A stretch of 64,000 bases of DNA from Peronospora farinosa (lineage: Eukaryota > Oomycota > Peronosporomycetes > Peronosporales > Peronosporaceae). The DNA is taken from positions 186,001 through 250,000 of the forward strand of contig CANTFK010000661.1 in NCBI GenBank assembly GCA_947646735.1, read 5' to 3'. Positions 10,201 through 21,679 of the stretch are shown here, in pieces. The position numbers and the translations under genes are program-made. Each line of letters starts with the position of its first letter. Within the stretch, counting starts at the first letter, position 1. A model generated the notes under the pieces. It saw only the letters and a program-made list of their open reading frames with translations. It was not told the DNA's origin and made no database searches.

Positions 10201-13200
10201 TGGCGAGCAGCATTGCTGTTGATCGCACACTCGCGCAGAACGACATCATACTCCCACCAATATTATTGAGTCTCGTTGATGCATGAATCGAACGGATGAG
10301 TTCTGCATCTGTCAGCGAAACCAAACGGCCAGTGCCTCTTTTACAATCCACGCGTGCCTTTTGATTTCGACCTATCTTATCACCAGTGGCTGACTTTTGT
10401 TCATCCATTCGTTCGTTAAGCAGTCTGTCGACTTCGTCAGCAACGGCTGCTCGACCAAAAGCCCGGTAATCAATACTTGCCACGACCTTCGTCGACACTT
10501 CGCTCACATCTACATCTTCCAGGATTGCACGATTTTCCAGCATCGTTTTGATGCCTTTTACTGCCATACGGAAAAGCTCAGCATCAGGCTCGGCACTTAA
10601 TAGCGTGAGTAGAGCACGTAACGCACGCGCGACTGGCACGCAAGCTGCTGTCAATTGGACGCCAGGCGCATTAACACGTGCAGCACGTCGAGATACGAAC
10701 AGAAACCGCGATGTGCGAATTTGTTGCTGTTCCTTCCATTGCAGTCGACCATCATTTGCGCGAGCTTCACATACAGACAGCAAACACGATAGCGCGATAT
10801 GCCGAACAGCACGGCTTCGGTGGACTTCCACTGTCGTGGCAAGAAGATCATACATACGAACAGCGCGGGCCGGTGGCAAATGGTCAAATGCTGACGAAAA
10901 GAGCGAAGCGATACCTGAAGCTGCTACGAGCTGAGCGTCTTCGTTAGTTGAAAGCGTCATTGCGTTGGCAAGGATGTCTAGAAGTGAGTCAAACTTGGCA
11001 CTTTCCAATTGACGTGTCACCTCTATGATAAAGTCGAGTGCCCGACGCCGCACCTCCGCATCTGGATCTTCATATACTCGACCAAGTGTCGGAATCACTA
11101 TTTCTTCGATTACACGATCCTCGCAGACATTTCGACTTGTCCATAAATTGGCTCGCAATACCTCAAGTGCCTCCAGGCGCACTGTACTAGGCACAGCAAG
11201 CGAATTGCCATCATAACTAATGCCAGAGAAAAACGTACGCATTGCGCTCGACAAACTAGCCAGCCAACCAAGATGATATCCTGGATGAGAAGCCTCAGCA
11301 CGTTGCCGCAACAGAAAAAGCATTGATTTTTCACTGAGATGTGGTAAATAATCCTCGAGAATCTTAAGAAACTCTTCTACATCGCCAGCAAACCGGTGCT
11401 GTTCCACAAGGTCTTCCACAGTTTGCAGAGTGTCTAACAGTTCGCGAGGAATTCTAGTTTGTTGAATTGATACCGACACTTGGTATTGCGATTGATTGGA
11501 CAGACCATTGGTCGGGTGCATAGCCGCAGGACGATTCGTCTCTGATTCCGGTGATCGTCCATCCGGTCGAACAGTTCCCTGCGGAAATTTCTCAATCGCA
11601 TTTTCATGAGTCATAGATACCCACGGTCTCAGCGCGTGTAGCATACGCAATATAATGTCCCACTCCATGACTAGACACCGTTTATCTCTATTTTCACTTG
11701 CGGATGACGTGCCACTGAAGCTCGAAATGCTAGGCAAGCTAGTCTCCCTTGCGTCATGGCTGCTGTCATCTGAATACAATGCCGGTTTGGATGACACAGT
11801 GATTGAGCTTACCGCACTTTGTCCACTACTGGCTGGTAGACGAGTTGCACCAAACTTTTTAATAAGGCGTTGTATGGACAAAATTACCTCAAATATAACC
11901 ACTCCCCGACAACACTGCAAAGCTCGCTCAAGAGCAAGCAATATGGGAGCCCATGCGATATCATCAAACTTAGCCACTCGCTGAGAGCCCCAACAAGACA
12001 TGCCCACAAAAAACACGGCACCTCGAAGTACCCATGGCGAATCAACTCCAGTCGGGTGCTCCAGCACCTGTAATAAGCCCCGCAGTACAAGGAAGCCTGA
12101 ACTGCCATGAAGTAAAAGCTTCATTACTGACCACGTTCCATGACCATCAGCATTGACAAGACAGCACAGTGACCGCAAACACGCCGGTGTGCTTGCAGCA
12201 TACGCAGAGTTGTGCGTTGCTAAAGTATGAAAAAAGGCAACAAAATTGTGGCACGCATTCAAATCACCACGACTCCACGCCATATCACATCGTACGCTTA
12301 TAATCGACACAATCGCGATCACTTTGTCACGATCAAGTGCTCGAGGACTGCGACGCAAAATACTCTGAATGAGCCCAAGCAGGTCCCGTTGGGCGTCTGA
12401 CTGTTCCAGGAGACGCAATAGAAACCAGCCCAGTTCCACGTGGAAAGGTTTCAAATGCCTTCCGTCTTGTGTCAGTGCACGGAGAGCTGTCTGACGCAGT
12501 AAAAAGTCCCCAGGTGGGTGTGTTTCTAGTCGAAGATAGATTTTTCTCCTGAGTTCCGGCGTCAATCTCTCCCCAAAACATAGCAAACAAAGCTGCACCA
12601 CTTCAAAGGCCAGTGCACGCACACCAGCGTTTCTATGATCAAACAAGTCCGCAATACAATCCAGCATAGCATCAATTTCTGCGAGTGTTAATGTCACGCG
12701 GGGCATGTGCAGTCCGCTCCTCTTGCTAGTTACAAAGCTGCATCCTTTTTCTGCAGCTGTGCCATCTTCCTCCTGAACACTTCCCAGCATCTTCAGCGAC
12801 ATCGCTGGACCTGGAAACGTGGCCGACGTCATGTCAGTATCAACTGATGTAGGTGTCTGAGCTCTTAGCAATGTCAGCATATGCTCCACATCTCGAACAA
12901 AGGCGCGCTCCTCAGAGCGCTGTCTCTTTCGTTTGCAGAGTTTCTGGAGCTGCACAACCAGCTCCGAGGATGCGCCATCGCCATCGTCTCCACCGCTTCG
13001 ACTTCTATTTCGACGGCCTGTACTCGCACCGATACCAAAAGTTACACTATGCGAAGAAGTCACACCACTAGACGATGAAGATCGCTGCAAATTTGGTGAG
13101 CTTGAGATATCTACAGAGTCATGTAGTCCTGGAGTCTCCGTCGCGTCACAATTTGGCTGCTGTTCAGGCGACGAGGAGGTTTCAGAGCTTATTGAAGCAT

Positions 13201-13315
13201 GACGCAGGTCACTTTGCGTGTTGCCGACGGCGGGAGGCTCGAAGGAGTCTGTGGTGGTGTCTATGGCCGCGAGGAGAGCCCCGCCTTGATCTAGATCACT
13301 CTTGGCGTCCTCCAT
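7247..13315 (-). CDS. TSC2: Tuberin (TSC2) homologue, RapGAP-domain GTPase activator, three exons
   Basis: Exons on the minus strand are 8608-13315, 7854-8560 and 7247-7783, together 5952 nt or 1983 aa (human tuberin is about 1800). Introns have GTATAT/TGTAG and GTAAGC/CGCAG ends, and both junctions keep frame. Exon 1 encodes a long helical-repeat region (HEAT-like, about residues 200-1400) with a low-complexity N-terminus. Residues about 1720-1960 form the RapGAP domain: LSVLDRTPEFETHKIGLLYV, GSLRYLRFLRRLG, YTGGLDTVNNSDGKFG, then KKKRHIGNDFVHVVF, whose Asn (about residue 1841) is the catalytic asparagine thumb of this family. In other eukaryotes TSC2 with TSC1 inactivates Rheb and restrains TOR; that pathway is inferred here. 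The start ATG at 13315 opens the frame. It lies at the border with the transposon block, about 650 bp from the first relic. Confidence 0.92.
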
Positions 13316-13959
13316 ATGTTTGGAATCAGATTAAATTTAAATTGCAACAAGACCCAGAACTTGCAACCAAGAATGAATGTCATCTTCAAGTTGAAGTGGC
13401 TGGATAGTGTCATATTATGCCCATGTGATTCTATTTATGTATCAAAAGGGTTCTCGCTTGCGAGTGATTAGGCTTTCGAGCCTAGAAGAACGCCACTCGA
13501 GGGCTGTTCCTAAGCATTACTTTTTTTCTTAGGTACAGCCGGTTCATTTACTATTTCTAATGACCTAGTACTGTCCTCTTTGGCGAGGGCCTACACATCC
13601 CTGACCGGTCATGGCTATCGTGCCACGGACGGGCGTTATGTCGGAGGTTCTGGGTGCCAACCAGTCCGGATAGCTCCAACTATTCTGTTTTGGAGTTTCA
13701 TGCTTCTACGAGAGGCCGTACTCACTGGTACCAGACCGTTTGAGATAATTAAGATGATCAACCCGAATATAGCGAAGTTGAAGCTACCACGACCTATGAA
13801 GAAACTGCACTCATCGTCTGGCGTCGACCTACTATTTTCATACACGACGAATGCCTCTAAGTTTGCTGGACGACCGATTTCAAAAATTTCATCGGTTATC
13901 CTAGAGGCAGAAAAACCGGGAAAGAACTTCGTATTGTGCAAAAGGTTGCTTAATCGTCG
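13316..13959. other. Intergenic, one unassigned minus-strand ORF
   Basis: A minus ORF at 13636-13941 has one strongly hydrophobic stretch (FNFAIFGLIILIISNG) but no recognised family. A plus ORF across the same bases looks like its shadow. Around 13455-13535 there are two small hairpins (CTCGC/GCGAG, and TAGGCT-TTCG-AGCCTA) and an inverted pair CCTAAG/CTTAGG, which may be the remains of a transposon end. The region upstream of 13315 must include the TSC2 promoter. Confidence 0.3.
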
Positions 13960-14188
13960 TCATCGCAGCCGCCGATACATTTTCGCAATAGAGAATACAG
14001 TTGGCCACTCACCGGTATAGGTGGGGACACCAAAAGTCATCTGACACTCGTAAGACTTTTCTTGGCCCAGATGTCAATTAGATGGCGCATCATGACACTC
14101 GTGAAGTATCATCAGCTTAAGATCTGTACATAGATTCTCAAGGGATCACAGAATGACAGCTGATGCATATAACAGGCCATCACTGTAA
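13960..14188 (-). pseudogene. T4 Gypsy relic, integrase zinc-domain piece
   Basis: On the minus strand this reads SDGLLYAS, then LMILHECHDAPSN, then, after a frameshift, VSDDFWCPHLYRWVANCIL and CEN. This follows the order of the H2C2 integrase N-terminal domain in T1 ([38 protein letters not shown]). There are stops and at least one frameshift. Read across the T2 insertion, it continues directly from the piece that ends at 57600 (LKAKLNRLSY, then SDGLLY), so the two are halves of one element. The left limit is uncertain; after CEN the match fades. Confidence 0.72.
14185..14188. repeat. Target-site duplication of T2, left copy (GTAA)
   Basis: GTAA lies immediately before the TG of the T2 5' LTR. 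The same four bases follow the CA of the 3' LTR at 57600-57603. Removing T2 and one copy restores an aligned T4 integrase reading on the minus strand. Confidence 0.75.
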
Positions 14189-14299
14189 TGTGGAGAAGTG
14201 CCAGGAGAATCGGGGCCCCAGAGGACATCGTAATAAAGAGCACAAAAATCCAGGTCACTCCCTCGAGGGAATGACTATGATTGCGTCTCGCAAAGTCCC

Positions 14300-14500
14300 A
14301 AGGTTCAGCCCAGAGTCACCAGGGACAGGGATACCAGTTACCGGGGTCAGGGTTTCCAGTCGCCAAGGACAGGGTTTCCAGTTACCGGGGACAGGGTGCC
14401 AGTTACCGGGGACAGGGTGCCAGTTACCGGGGGCGGGGTTTTCAGTCGCCAGGGACAGGGGTACCAGTCACCGGGGACAGGGGTACCGAAGGTTCAGGGT
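14300..14500 (+). repeat. Minisatellite, about 22-bp unit
   Basis: Degenerate tandem copies of a unit like GGGACAGGGTGCCAGTTACC, about eight copies. The same block occurs at about 55750-55905 in the 3' LTR with one unit fewer. Confidence 0.75.
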
Positions 14501-14654
14501 ACTGAAGTCACTTGGAGAAGTTCCAGGTTGCCCTACAGTGCAGAGCTGGCACAAGTCCAAATAACCTGAAAGTCCAGTGCCTCAAGGGCATCCACGTTCC
14601 CAAGGTGGACCAGGACTCAAGGTGAACCATGATCCAAGGTGGACCAGGATGCCT

Positions 14655-14819
14655 CATAGTGACCGGTGGACCCCAGGCGACTGGTGGGCCCCATGTGACA
14701 GGTGGACCCAGGTGACCGGTGGACCCCAGGCGACTGGTGGGCCCCATGTGACAGGTGGACCCCAGGTGACAGGTGACCCCAGGTGACAGGTGGACCCCAG
14801 GTGACAGGTGGACCCCAGG
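14655..14819 (+). repeat. Minisatellite, 18-bp unit, interrupted by the T1 array
   Basis: Tandem copies of CAGGTGACAGGTGGACCC with variants (ACTGGTGGGCCCCATGTG). It continues on the far side of the T1 array at 34299, and a much longer version is in the 3' LTR at 56040-56893. Confidence 0.8.
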
Positions 14820-15161
14820 TGTAATGGGCTACATTACACATATAGCATTAACACAAATAAACAATTACATATGTAGGCAGGTGCTGGGCCCGAATAGCGG
14901 GCACAGCGTGGTAATTTATTATTGGTTTATTATTGGGCCTAAAGTCCCCAATATGGACCAATGATAAATCAACCTGAAATTGTGTGGTTTCCGAAAGGCG
15001 GGAACACTGTCGTATTTATTACGACTAAAATCTTCGTAATTAGTACGAATTAAAACCAAAATAAAAATCAGAGTTAAATTTACTTAATACCTAATACTCG
15101 GGCTTGAGTCTTCCTCAAGCGCACGTGTAAGCTAGTGACGGTACGTTCTAGCCCCGTTACA
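14820..15161 (+). repeat. T1 LTR 1
   Basis: 342 bp, TGTAATG...GTTACA. The first 19 bases form an inverted repeat (TGTAATG/CATTACA). It has C at offset 69 (14889), shared only with LTR 4; LTRs 2 and 3 have T. Confidence 0.92.
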
Positions 15162-15407
15162 GGCGTCGGGTGACCGGCGACGTGTCTTTCATCATAAAGG
15201 TGACGCTCGCACCGGGCGTCCAATGGTTTGCTTTCGTTGTCTCAATCCAGGACATCGCGCGGCAGAGTGCCGTGCGCCAGCCCCATTATCGGTGCAAGTA
15301 GTGGACGCCCATCATGAGGGTGCTGTACCGGCCGCACGTCCAAAAAACGGTCGGGACCAGTAGGTGCAGGGCGCCCTACTGGTTGGAACGGAGGTCCGGG
15401 TCCCCCG

Positions 15408-18400
15408 GTGGCAGCCCAACCTTCCAGTCCTCCTGCGCTACGCGCACGGTTAAATGCCACCACTACGAGTGATGATTCACGTCTGATTATTGTCAGTTTA
15501 CATGTCGCCGGCGTCCGGCGACCTCTGCGAGCACTCCTGGACTCAGGAGCAACAAACAATTTCTTTCGTGAATCTTGTTTGTCGATGCTGCCCCCCAGCA
15601 TTCAGGTCCGTGAGGGACCTGGCCAAGTCGTCGTCAAGTTGGCTGACGGGAAACCACACCGCGTATCGCGGCGCGAAGTGTCGTTGCCGTATACGTTTGA
15701 TGGCTTTCGCAGTAATGATGATTTCTTGGTGATCGCGATGAATTATGCATTCGATTGCATACTGGGCATGCCATGGTTGGCACGTTATAAGCCCCAGATC
15801 GACTGGTTAGCCAGATCAGTGAGACGTCGACGCAAGTTCGATGTCAGTGAAGTGTTTACCCATCTCTTGGTATCTCCAAGTGACTGGCCAAACGTCACAG
15901 TCGTGGATCGCGATTCCACGACGTTGGCGGTGCACAGAGCGAGCGATGGCCCTCTCTGCACTGCTTGTGCTGTTCTTCGGGACACAAGTGACAGTGACTC
16001 CTCGCTACAGAGCGAAGAGGACGACGAGGACGACGCGGTCGAACAGGAGTTCCCGCGCGTCATTAATGCGGTTGAACAGGGGTTCCCGCACGTGGATGCA
16101 GTGGTTGAACCGGGGTTCCCATCTGCACCTATTGTGGTCGAGCAGGGGCTCCCACAAGGGCATTGTGGCGACGAGCAAGAGCTCGCCAGCGAGTGTGACG
16201 TGGACGGACAGGAGTCCTCACGCGAGAGCATGATGGTCGAACCGGGGTTCCCATCATCACCCACTGTGGTCGAACCGAGGTTCCCACATGGGCATATTGT
16301 GGTCGAGCAGGGGCTCCCACACGAGTACAACGTGGACGGACAGGAGTCCCCACGCGAGAGCATGATGGTCGAACCGGGGTTCCCATCATCACCCACTGTG
16401 GTCGAACCGAGGTTCCCACATGGGCATACTGTGGTTGAGCAGGGGCTCCCACGCGGGTTTACGGCGGCCGAGCAGGAGCTCCCGCATCAAGTGTCGACGG
16501 TCGAGTTTGGGGTACTCCCGTCCAGTGTTTCCGGCATCTTGGATGACGACATCCAGTGCCTAGAGGGGGGTGATGGTTTATCACCTGACTGCGGTTCGCC
16601 AGCTTCGAGTAGTGACTCGAAGCACGATGGGGACAACAGCACCGAGAATTTAGCGTTGGAATGTGTCCACGCTATCGTGTACGTGGAAGGGAGTCCACAA
16701 AGGCGCCAATATATCGAGGTCGAGAGTCCTCCTCGTAATGCGTCTTCCATTACAAGTCTTCCAGGGCTTTCCTGGAAGCATTTCCTACGTGACCTTAAGG
16801 GAGGCACTGTGGAACAAGTGTGTCTAATCACCAACGAGGTGGTTACCGTGGCAAACGAGGAGCATATGGCGCGTCCTCAAAGCGCTGAGCCGAAGTCTGC
16901 GCGTGAAGAAAGGTTTGCATCACAGTCATGGGAGGCCCTGCGAGAGTCTGGTAACCCCGTCTACGACATTGCTCGTGAGTATGCAGACGTGTTCCCGGAC
17001 AAGATCCCGGCTGAACTTCCTGCGGACCGCGGTGTTCGGCACGAGATTGATCTCGTGCCAGGGTCGAAGTATTGTGTGACACGGCAGTGGCCGTTGCCTC
17101 GAGATCAAGTCGAAGCTATTGACGCATTCTTTGAAGGTCGCCGCAAAGCGGGTCATGTGCGGGAGAGTATCTCACCACATTCGAGTCCAACCTTCTGCGT
17201 GAAGAAGGCTACGGGAGGCTGGCGGATAGTGCATGCGTTCAATAAGTTGAATGATGCCACTATTCCTGCGCAAACGCCAATTCCCAGGAAGGACATGGTG
17301 CTGAATTCCATGTCAGGTAGTGTCATCTTCAGTGCCATCGACTTGACCGATGGCTTTTACCAGATTTTGATGCGCCCGAGCGATATCCCACTCACCGCGG
17401 TGAGCACCCCGAGTGGCATGTTATGGGAGTGGCTGGTAATGCCACAAGGGTTGAAGAACGCTCCGGCCACTTTCAATCGCATGGTGTCTCAAGTGTTGAG
17501 ACCTCTTCGGAACTTTGCCCCAAGTTATTTTGACGATATCTTCGTCCATAGTCGCGCCGAGGGCAACCTCAACGATGTCCAAGTTCACCTTCAACACCTG
17601 AAGCAAGTGTTTCAAGTTATGCGGGACAACAAGTTGTACGCGAATCTCAAGAAGTGTGTCTTTTGTGCACCGGAGATTCCGGTGTTAGGTTGCTATGTGA
17701 GTAAATCGGGAGTTCGAGCTGATCCAGAGAAGGTGTCGTCCATCTGTTCTTGGCCCACGCCCAAGAACCCTACGGAGTTGCGCCAGTGGCTCGGCTTGGC
17801 TAATTATTTGCACAAGTATACAAAGGATTATGCTGGTTCTATCCAGCCTTTGTCGTCACTCTTGAAGAAAGACGCCACGTGGTTGTGGCGTCCCGAGCAC
17901 CAAGCAGCCTTCGAAGCAGTAAAGAAGAGCCTAGCGTCAGCGCCAGTCCTGGTCCTACCAGACGATTCCAAGCCGTTCCACGTGGTTTGCGACGCCAGTG
18001 ATTTTGCAATCGGTTGTGCCCTCATGCAATTTGATGATGAGGGCCGTGAACGAGTCGTGAGTTATCAGTCGCGACAGATGAAGCCAGCTGAGAAGAACTA
18101 TCCGGTTCACGACAAGGAGTTATTAGCGATGCGCTATGCACTCATCAAGTTTCGCGTGCATCTCCTTGGTGAAAGTACGTTTGCTTTGTACACCGATCAT
18201 GCATCGCTGCGCACAGCGATGAAGAGCCCACACCTGTCCCAACGGATGGCACGATGGCTCTCATTCTTCTCTGAGTACAACTTCGTCGTGCATTACAAGC
18301 CAGGCAAGACCAATATTCTCGCTGACGCCTTGTCACGACGTCCCGACTACGATCCTCGGACTGCTCTGAGTCGCCAGGCTACTGATGACGAGGACGATGA

Positions 18401-20732
18401 TGACCGATGTGCAATGTGTGTATCGCTGAACTTAACTCGGGTTACACCCGAGCCGTGTTTATTTGATGAGATCGTCGCAGCGTACAAGGGTGACTCAGAT
18501 TATGCAGACATTATCGAGTATCTGCGTGCTCCCAGCGATGCTGCACTGGGAGCATTATCCCGTACCAAGCGCGACCATATTCATCGATACAGTTTAGATG
18601 GCGATTTGCTTCTGTATAGCATCGACCAATTCGATTCTCCTCGCACGGTGATTGCCAATGACATGGATTTGCGTGCAAGAATCATTCACGAGTATCACGA
18701 TGCTCCTGCTGGCGGCCATTTAGGCCGCGAAAAGACTTTCGCGGCTGTGTCTCGAGACTTCTTCTGGCCCCACATGTATAAGTGGGTACGCAACTGGATC
18801 CGAACGTGCGAAATATGCCAGCGTGTGAAGCCATCTCCATCGTCACAGGCTCCCTTGCGATCGTTGCCAATTGCAGCAGAGGCCTGGAGATCAGTTTCGA
18901 TGGACTTTGTCTTCGGGCTTGCGCCCGATAGCCAAGCTCGAACGGGCATCTTGGTCTTTGTTGACAGATTCAGCAAGATGACACATCTCGTGCCTGTTCA
19001 CGCTAAGGTCACCGCGACAGAGACCGCGGCGCACTTCATCGACGCGGTGTTCCGTCATCATGGCCTTCCAGAAAACATTGTTTCGGACCGTGATCCGCGA
19101 TTTACGTCCGCATTTTGGACATCACTTTTCGAGCTCCTCGGGACAAAACTGCTGATGTCGACGGCATCCCATCCGGAAACGGATGGGCAGACCGAGCGCG
19201 TGAACCGAGTCCTCGAAGATGTTCTTCGGAGTTATGCTACGTCATTTACAAGTTGGAGTGCATTTTTACCACTCGCTGAGTTCGCACTCAACAACGCCGT
19301 ACACGCGTCAACAGGGTTGACGCCATTTTTTGTAAATTCGGCTCGTCACCCTCGTGTTCCTACTGTCCTGGCCGTGGGGCGACCCACAACACCTAGTGGC
19401 TCCACTCTGGGGGGGGATAAAGGTGATAAACAAGGATCGAGTGCAGCTCACGGTATTTTGAGCGCGAATGCAGTAACACGATCCAAGGCAAAGACGGCCA
19501 TTTTGACGCCATCAGACGTGGCGTCCCCATTAGCTCGATGGACTGCGCAGACATTGATTGACCCGTCTTCGGGTAAGCGTTCCCCTACTGCCAACTACGC
19601 GCCGATTGAGTCGGCGCGACCAATTGATGACATGGCCGTGTCGGAATTTATACTCCAACGTCAAGCCATCACCAGGTTTGTACGCGACGCACTACAAACT
19701 GCTGTAGACCAACAGAAGGAGAACGCTGACAAACATGGAAGAAAGAACATGAGCAAGTTTGAGAAAGGTGACCGTGTATTATTATCGACGGAAGGTTTAA
19801 GGGATTCTGCGGTCACTAATCTGGGCGCGAGTAAACTCGCGCCACGCTTCATCGGTCCATTCAAGGTTCTGAAGGCAATTGGCGACGCTTATACACTCGA
19901 CGTCCCCTCTTCACTGCGACTCCACCCGACATTCTATGTCGGGCGGCTGAAGGAATATTGTCCGGCTACGCTTCACGGTTTGGCTCCGACGCCGGCTTCA
20001 GGGGTTCGTAAGTCGAACGGCCTTCCCGTCGCGCTCGACGCGCCGATGACATGGGGCGGGGTCTCGATCCCGTCTGAACCTGACCAAGCATCTGGCGCTC
20101 CAGAATCCTTATCCGCTCGAGCAGTTCACGGTTCGACTGCCGGGTCTCACTCGAAGTCTTCTCCGCCTGGGCAGCACGTTCACTGGCAGCCTCAGCCTCC
20201 AGCCGAGCATCGGCAGCTATATTCACGGCCTGATCAACATCGTCCTGAGCAACCAGGACGCCAGCTCTACCACCGCGAGGGCCCTCCTCCGCTTGTTGAT
20301 GCGGAGGGACAGGTGCGCTGGATTGTAGACCGCATTGTGGGTCACGAGGACCCTCCACAACCATTACTGCAGTCGGCTCATGAGAAGCGTGCGGTTCCAT
20401 CCGTGCGTAGGTACCGAGTACGTTGGCTTGGATTCCCTCCCGAGCAGGATACATGGGAACCACGTTCCTCGCTCCTTCGTGACGTTCCAGATGTGGTTCT
20501 GTCGTATGAAGCCACGAAGTCGGACTATTCCAAGGCGGGCGAGCACGCGAACGCTCTCGTGACAAACGAGAGCGGTAAGGAGATTCACGTTGTCGCGAAC
20601 GAGAACGATGCTGTGAACGAGAACGATGTCGCGAACGAGAACGATGCTGTGAACGAGAACGTCGTGGTGAATACACTTTATCACAATTGCGAGGCGAGAA
20701 TCGCGAAGTTCCTCTCGATTGGCGAGCCATAA
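15408..20732 (+). CDS. pol: T1 copy A pol polyprotein (PR-RT-RNaseH-IN-chromodomain), uninterrupted
   Basis: Uninterrupted frame of 1774 codons counted from a GTG. It is in fact open from about 15318, and the first in-frame ATG is at 15585, downstream of the protease Asp. Domains: retropepsin [10 protein letters not shown] (about residue 43); a repetitive linker of VVEPGFP/VVEQGLP units (about 210-350); RT with YFDD (about 706); RNase [12 protein letters not shown] (about 859); integrase H2C2 (about 1093) and catalytic Asp 1166, Asp about 1227, Glu about 1263; chromodomain [17 protein letters not shown] (about 1636-1700) after a Pro/Gln-rich linker. All key catalytic residues are visible. There is no gag ahead of the protease: only about 160 bp separate the LTR from the open frame. 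How translation starts is unknown. The last about 250 codons overlap an antisense frame. Confidence 0.88.
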   Translation: MAAQPSSPPALRARLNATTTSDDSRLIIVSLHVAGVRRPLRALLDSGATNNFFRESCLSMLPPSIQVREGPGQVVVKLADGKPHRVSRREVSLPYTFDGFRSNDDFLVIAMNYAFDCILGMPWLARYKPQIDWLARSVRRRRKFDVSEVFTHLLVSPSDWPNVTVVDRDSTTLAVHRASDGPLCTACAVLRDTSDSDSSLQSEEDDEDDAVEQEFPRVINAVEQGFPHVDAVVEPGFPSAPIVVEQGLPQGHCGDEQELASECDVDGQESSRESMMVEPGFPSSPTVVEPRFPHGHIVVEQGLPHEYNVDGQESPRESMMVEPGFPSSPTVVEPRFPHGHTVVEQGLPRGFTAAEQELPHQVSTVEFGVLPSSVSGILDDDIQCLEGGDGLSPDCGSPASSSDSKHDGDNSTENLALECVHAIVYVEGSPQRRQYIEVESPPRNASSITSLPGLSWKHFLRDLKGGTVEQVCLITNEVVTVANEEHMARPQSAEPKSAREERFASQSWEALRESGNPVYDIAREYADVFPDKIPAELPADRGVRHEIDLVPGSKYCVTRQWPLPRDQVEAIDAFFEGRRKAGHVRESISPHSSPTFCVKKATGGWRIVHAFNKLNDATIPAQTPIPRKDMVLNSMSGSVIFSAIDLTDGFYQILMRPSDIPLTAVSTPSGMLWEWLVMPQGLKNAPATFNRMVSQVLRPLRNFAPSYFDDIFVHSRAEGNLNDVQVHLQHLKQVFQVMRDNKLYANLKKCVFCAPEIPVLGCYVSKSGVRADPEKVSSICSWPTPKNPTELRQWLGLANYLHKYTKDYAGSIQPLSSLLKKDATWLWRPEHQAAFEAVKKSLASAPVLVLPDDSKPFHVVCDASDFAIGCALMQFDDEGRERVVSYQSRQMKPAEKNYPVHDKELLAMRYALIKFRVHLLGESTFALYTDHASLRTAMKSPHLSQRMARWLSFFSEYNFVVHYKPGKTNILADALSRRPDYDPRTALSRQATDDEDDDDRCAMCVSLNLTRVTPEPCLFDEIVAAYKGDSDYADIIEYLRAPSDAALGALSRTKRDHIHRYSLDGDLLLYSIDQFDSPRTVIANDMDLRARIIHEYHDAPAGGHLGREKTFAAVSRDFFWPHMYKWVRNWIRTCEICQRVKPSPSSQAPLRSLPIAAEAWRSVSMDFVFGLAPDSQARTGILVFVDRFSKMTHLVPVHAKVTATETAAHFIDAVFRHHGLPENIVSDRDPRFTSAFWTSLFELLGTKLLMSTASHPETDGQTERVNRVLEDVLRSYATSFTSWSAFLPLAEFALNNAVHASTGLTPFFVNSARHPRVPTVLAVGRPTTPSGSTLGGDKGDKQGSSAAHGILSANAVTRSKAKTAILTPSDVASPLARWTAQTLIDPSSGKRSPTANYAPIESARPIDDMAVSEFILQRQAITRFVRDALQTAVDQQKENADKHGRKNMSKFEKGDRVLLSTEGLRDSAVTNLGASKLAPRFIGPFKVLKAIGDAYTLDVPSSLRLHPTFYVGRLKEYCPATLHGLAPTPASGVRKSNGLPVALDAPMTWGGVSIPSEPDQASGAPESLSARAVHGSTAGSHSKSSPPGQHVHWQPQPPAEHRQLYSRPDQHRPEQPGRQLYHREGPPPLVDAEGQVRWIVDRIVGHEDPPQPLLQSAHEKRAVPSVRRYRVRWLGFPPEQDTWEPRSSLLRDVPDVVLSYEATKSDYSKAGEHANALVTNESGKEIHVVANENDAVNENDVANENDAVNENVVVNTLYHNCEARIAKFLSIGEP

Positions 20733-21014
20733 CTGGAAGCTGCTACCATCCTCGAGCATCCGATTCCAACGTTGGATGAAGGCGCACCAAGAACGTTGTA
20801 GAGCTTCATGCTCGATTCCATCAAGACCTTTCCCGCGCAGTTTTCGAAATCGGCGGAAGTATTCCCGCATCATGTCCAGTGAGTCCGGAGCGTGAGCTCC
20901 GGACAAGTCGTACAGCGACCAAGGTATGAGCTGCCGCGCCATGATGCTGGTTGATGCATTCCCGCTGATGTATCTTGGGCGTCCTGCTGGATTGGGTTCT
21001 GGGTCTCCGGACAT
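19966..21014 (-). pseudogene. T1 copy A antisense gene, broken by a 334-bp deletion
   Basis: The N-terminal part (from 21014, about 100 residues up to LWLANREEL) and the SR-rich plus coiled-coil part (to 19966) are both present. They are in different frames because 334 bp are missing between them relative to copy C. The missing block encoded the zinc-finger-like segment. The deletion endpoints lie in a GCGAAG direct repeat. Confidence 0.7.
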
Positions 21015-21080
21015 TGCTTATTCGTTTGTGGGCGAAGGGTTTTCGACAGTTGAGCACTCACGGTTGGTGAGTGCTGTCAT

Positions 21081-21093
21081 GAGAAGGGGGTGA
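21081..21093 (+). other. T1 polypurine tract, copy A
   Basis: GAGAAGGGGGTGA directly before LTR 2; the plus-strand primer of LTR elements lies at this place. Confidence 0.75.
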
Positions 21094-21435
21094 TGTAATG
21101 GGCTACATTACACATATAGCATTAACACAAATAAACAATTACATATGTAGGCAGGTGCTGGGTCCGAATAGCGGGCACAGCGTGGTAATTTATTATTGGT
21201 TTATTATTGGGCCTAAAGTCCCCAATATGGACCAATGATAAATCAACCTGAAATTGTGTGGTTTCCGAAAGGCGGGAACACTGTCGTATTTATTACGACT
21301 AAAATCTTCGTAATTAGTACGAATTAAAACCAAAATAAAAATCAGAGTTAAATTTACTTAATACCTAATACTCGGGCTTGAGTCTTCCTCAAGCGCACGT
21401 GTAAGCTAGTGACGGTACGTTCTAGCCCCGTTACA
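21094..21435 (+). repeat. T1 LTR 2
   Basis: 342 bp, shared by copies A and B. It has T at offset 69 (21163). It is followed by CGTCGGGTGACC, whereas LTR 1 is followed by GGCGTCGGGTGACC. Confidence 0.92.
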
Positions 21436-21679
21436 CGTCGGGTGACCGGCGACGTGTCTTTCATCATAAAGGTGACGCTCGCACCGGGCGTCCAATGGTT
21501 TGCTTTCGTTGTCTCAAGCCAGGACATCGCGCGGCAGAGTGCCGTGCGCCAGCCCCATTATCGGTGCAAGTAGTGGACGCCCATCATGAGGGTGCTGTAC
21601 CGGCCGCACGTCCAAAAAACGGTCGGGACCAGTAGGTGCAGGGCGCCCTACTGGTTGGAACGGAGGTCCGGGTCCCCCG

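Larger units (their letters stand above)
14189..14819 (+). repeat. T2 5' LTR, left part
   Basis: Matches the first part of the 3' LTR at 55620 onward: the start TGTGGAGAAGT, then GGAGAATCGGGGCCCC, the CAGTTACCGG repeats and the GGTGGACC minisatellite. It is cut at 14819 inside the minisatellite by the T1 array; the rest of the LTR resumes at 34288. Confidence 0.8.

Noticed and set aside
14300..14820. Short regular repeats as a CRISPR array
   Set aside because: Repeats are directly tandem with no unique spacers, no cas genes, and the genome is eukaryotic.
15785..16396. 203-codon minus-strand ORF opposite the pol linker repeat, present in all three T1 copies
   Set aside because: It mirrors the repeat in the clearly real sense frame and has no independent protein features.
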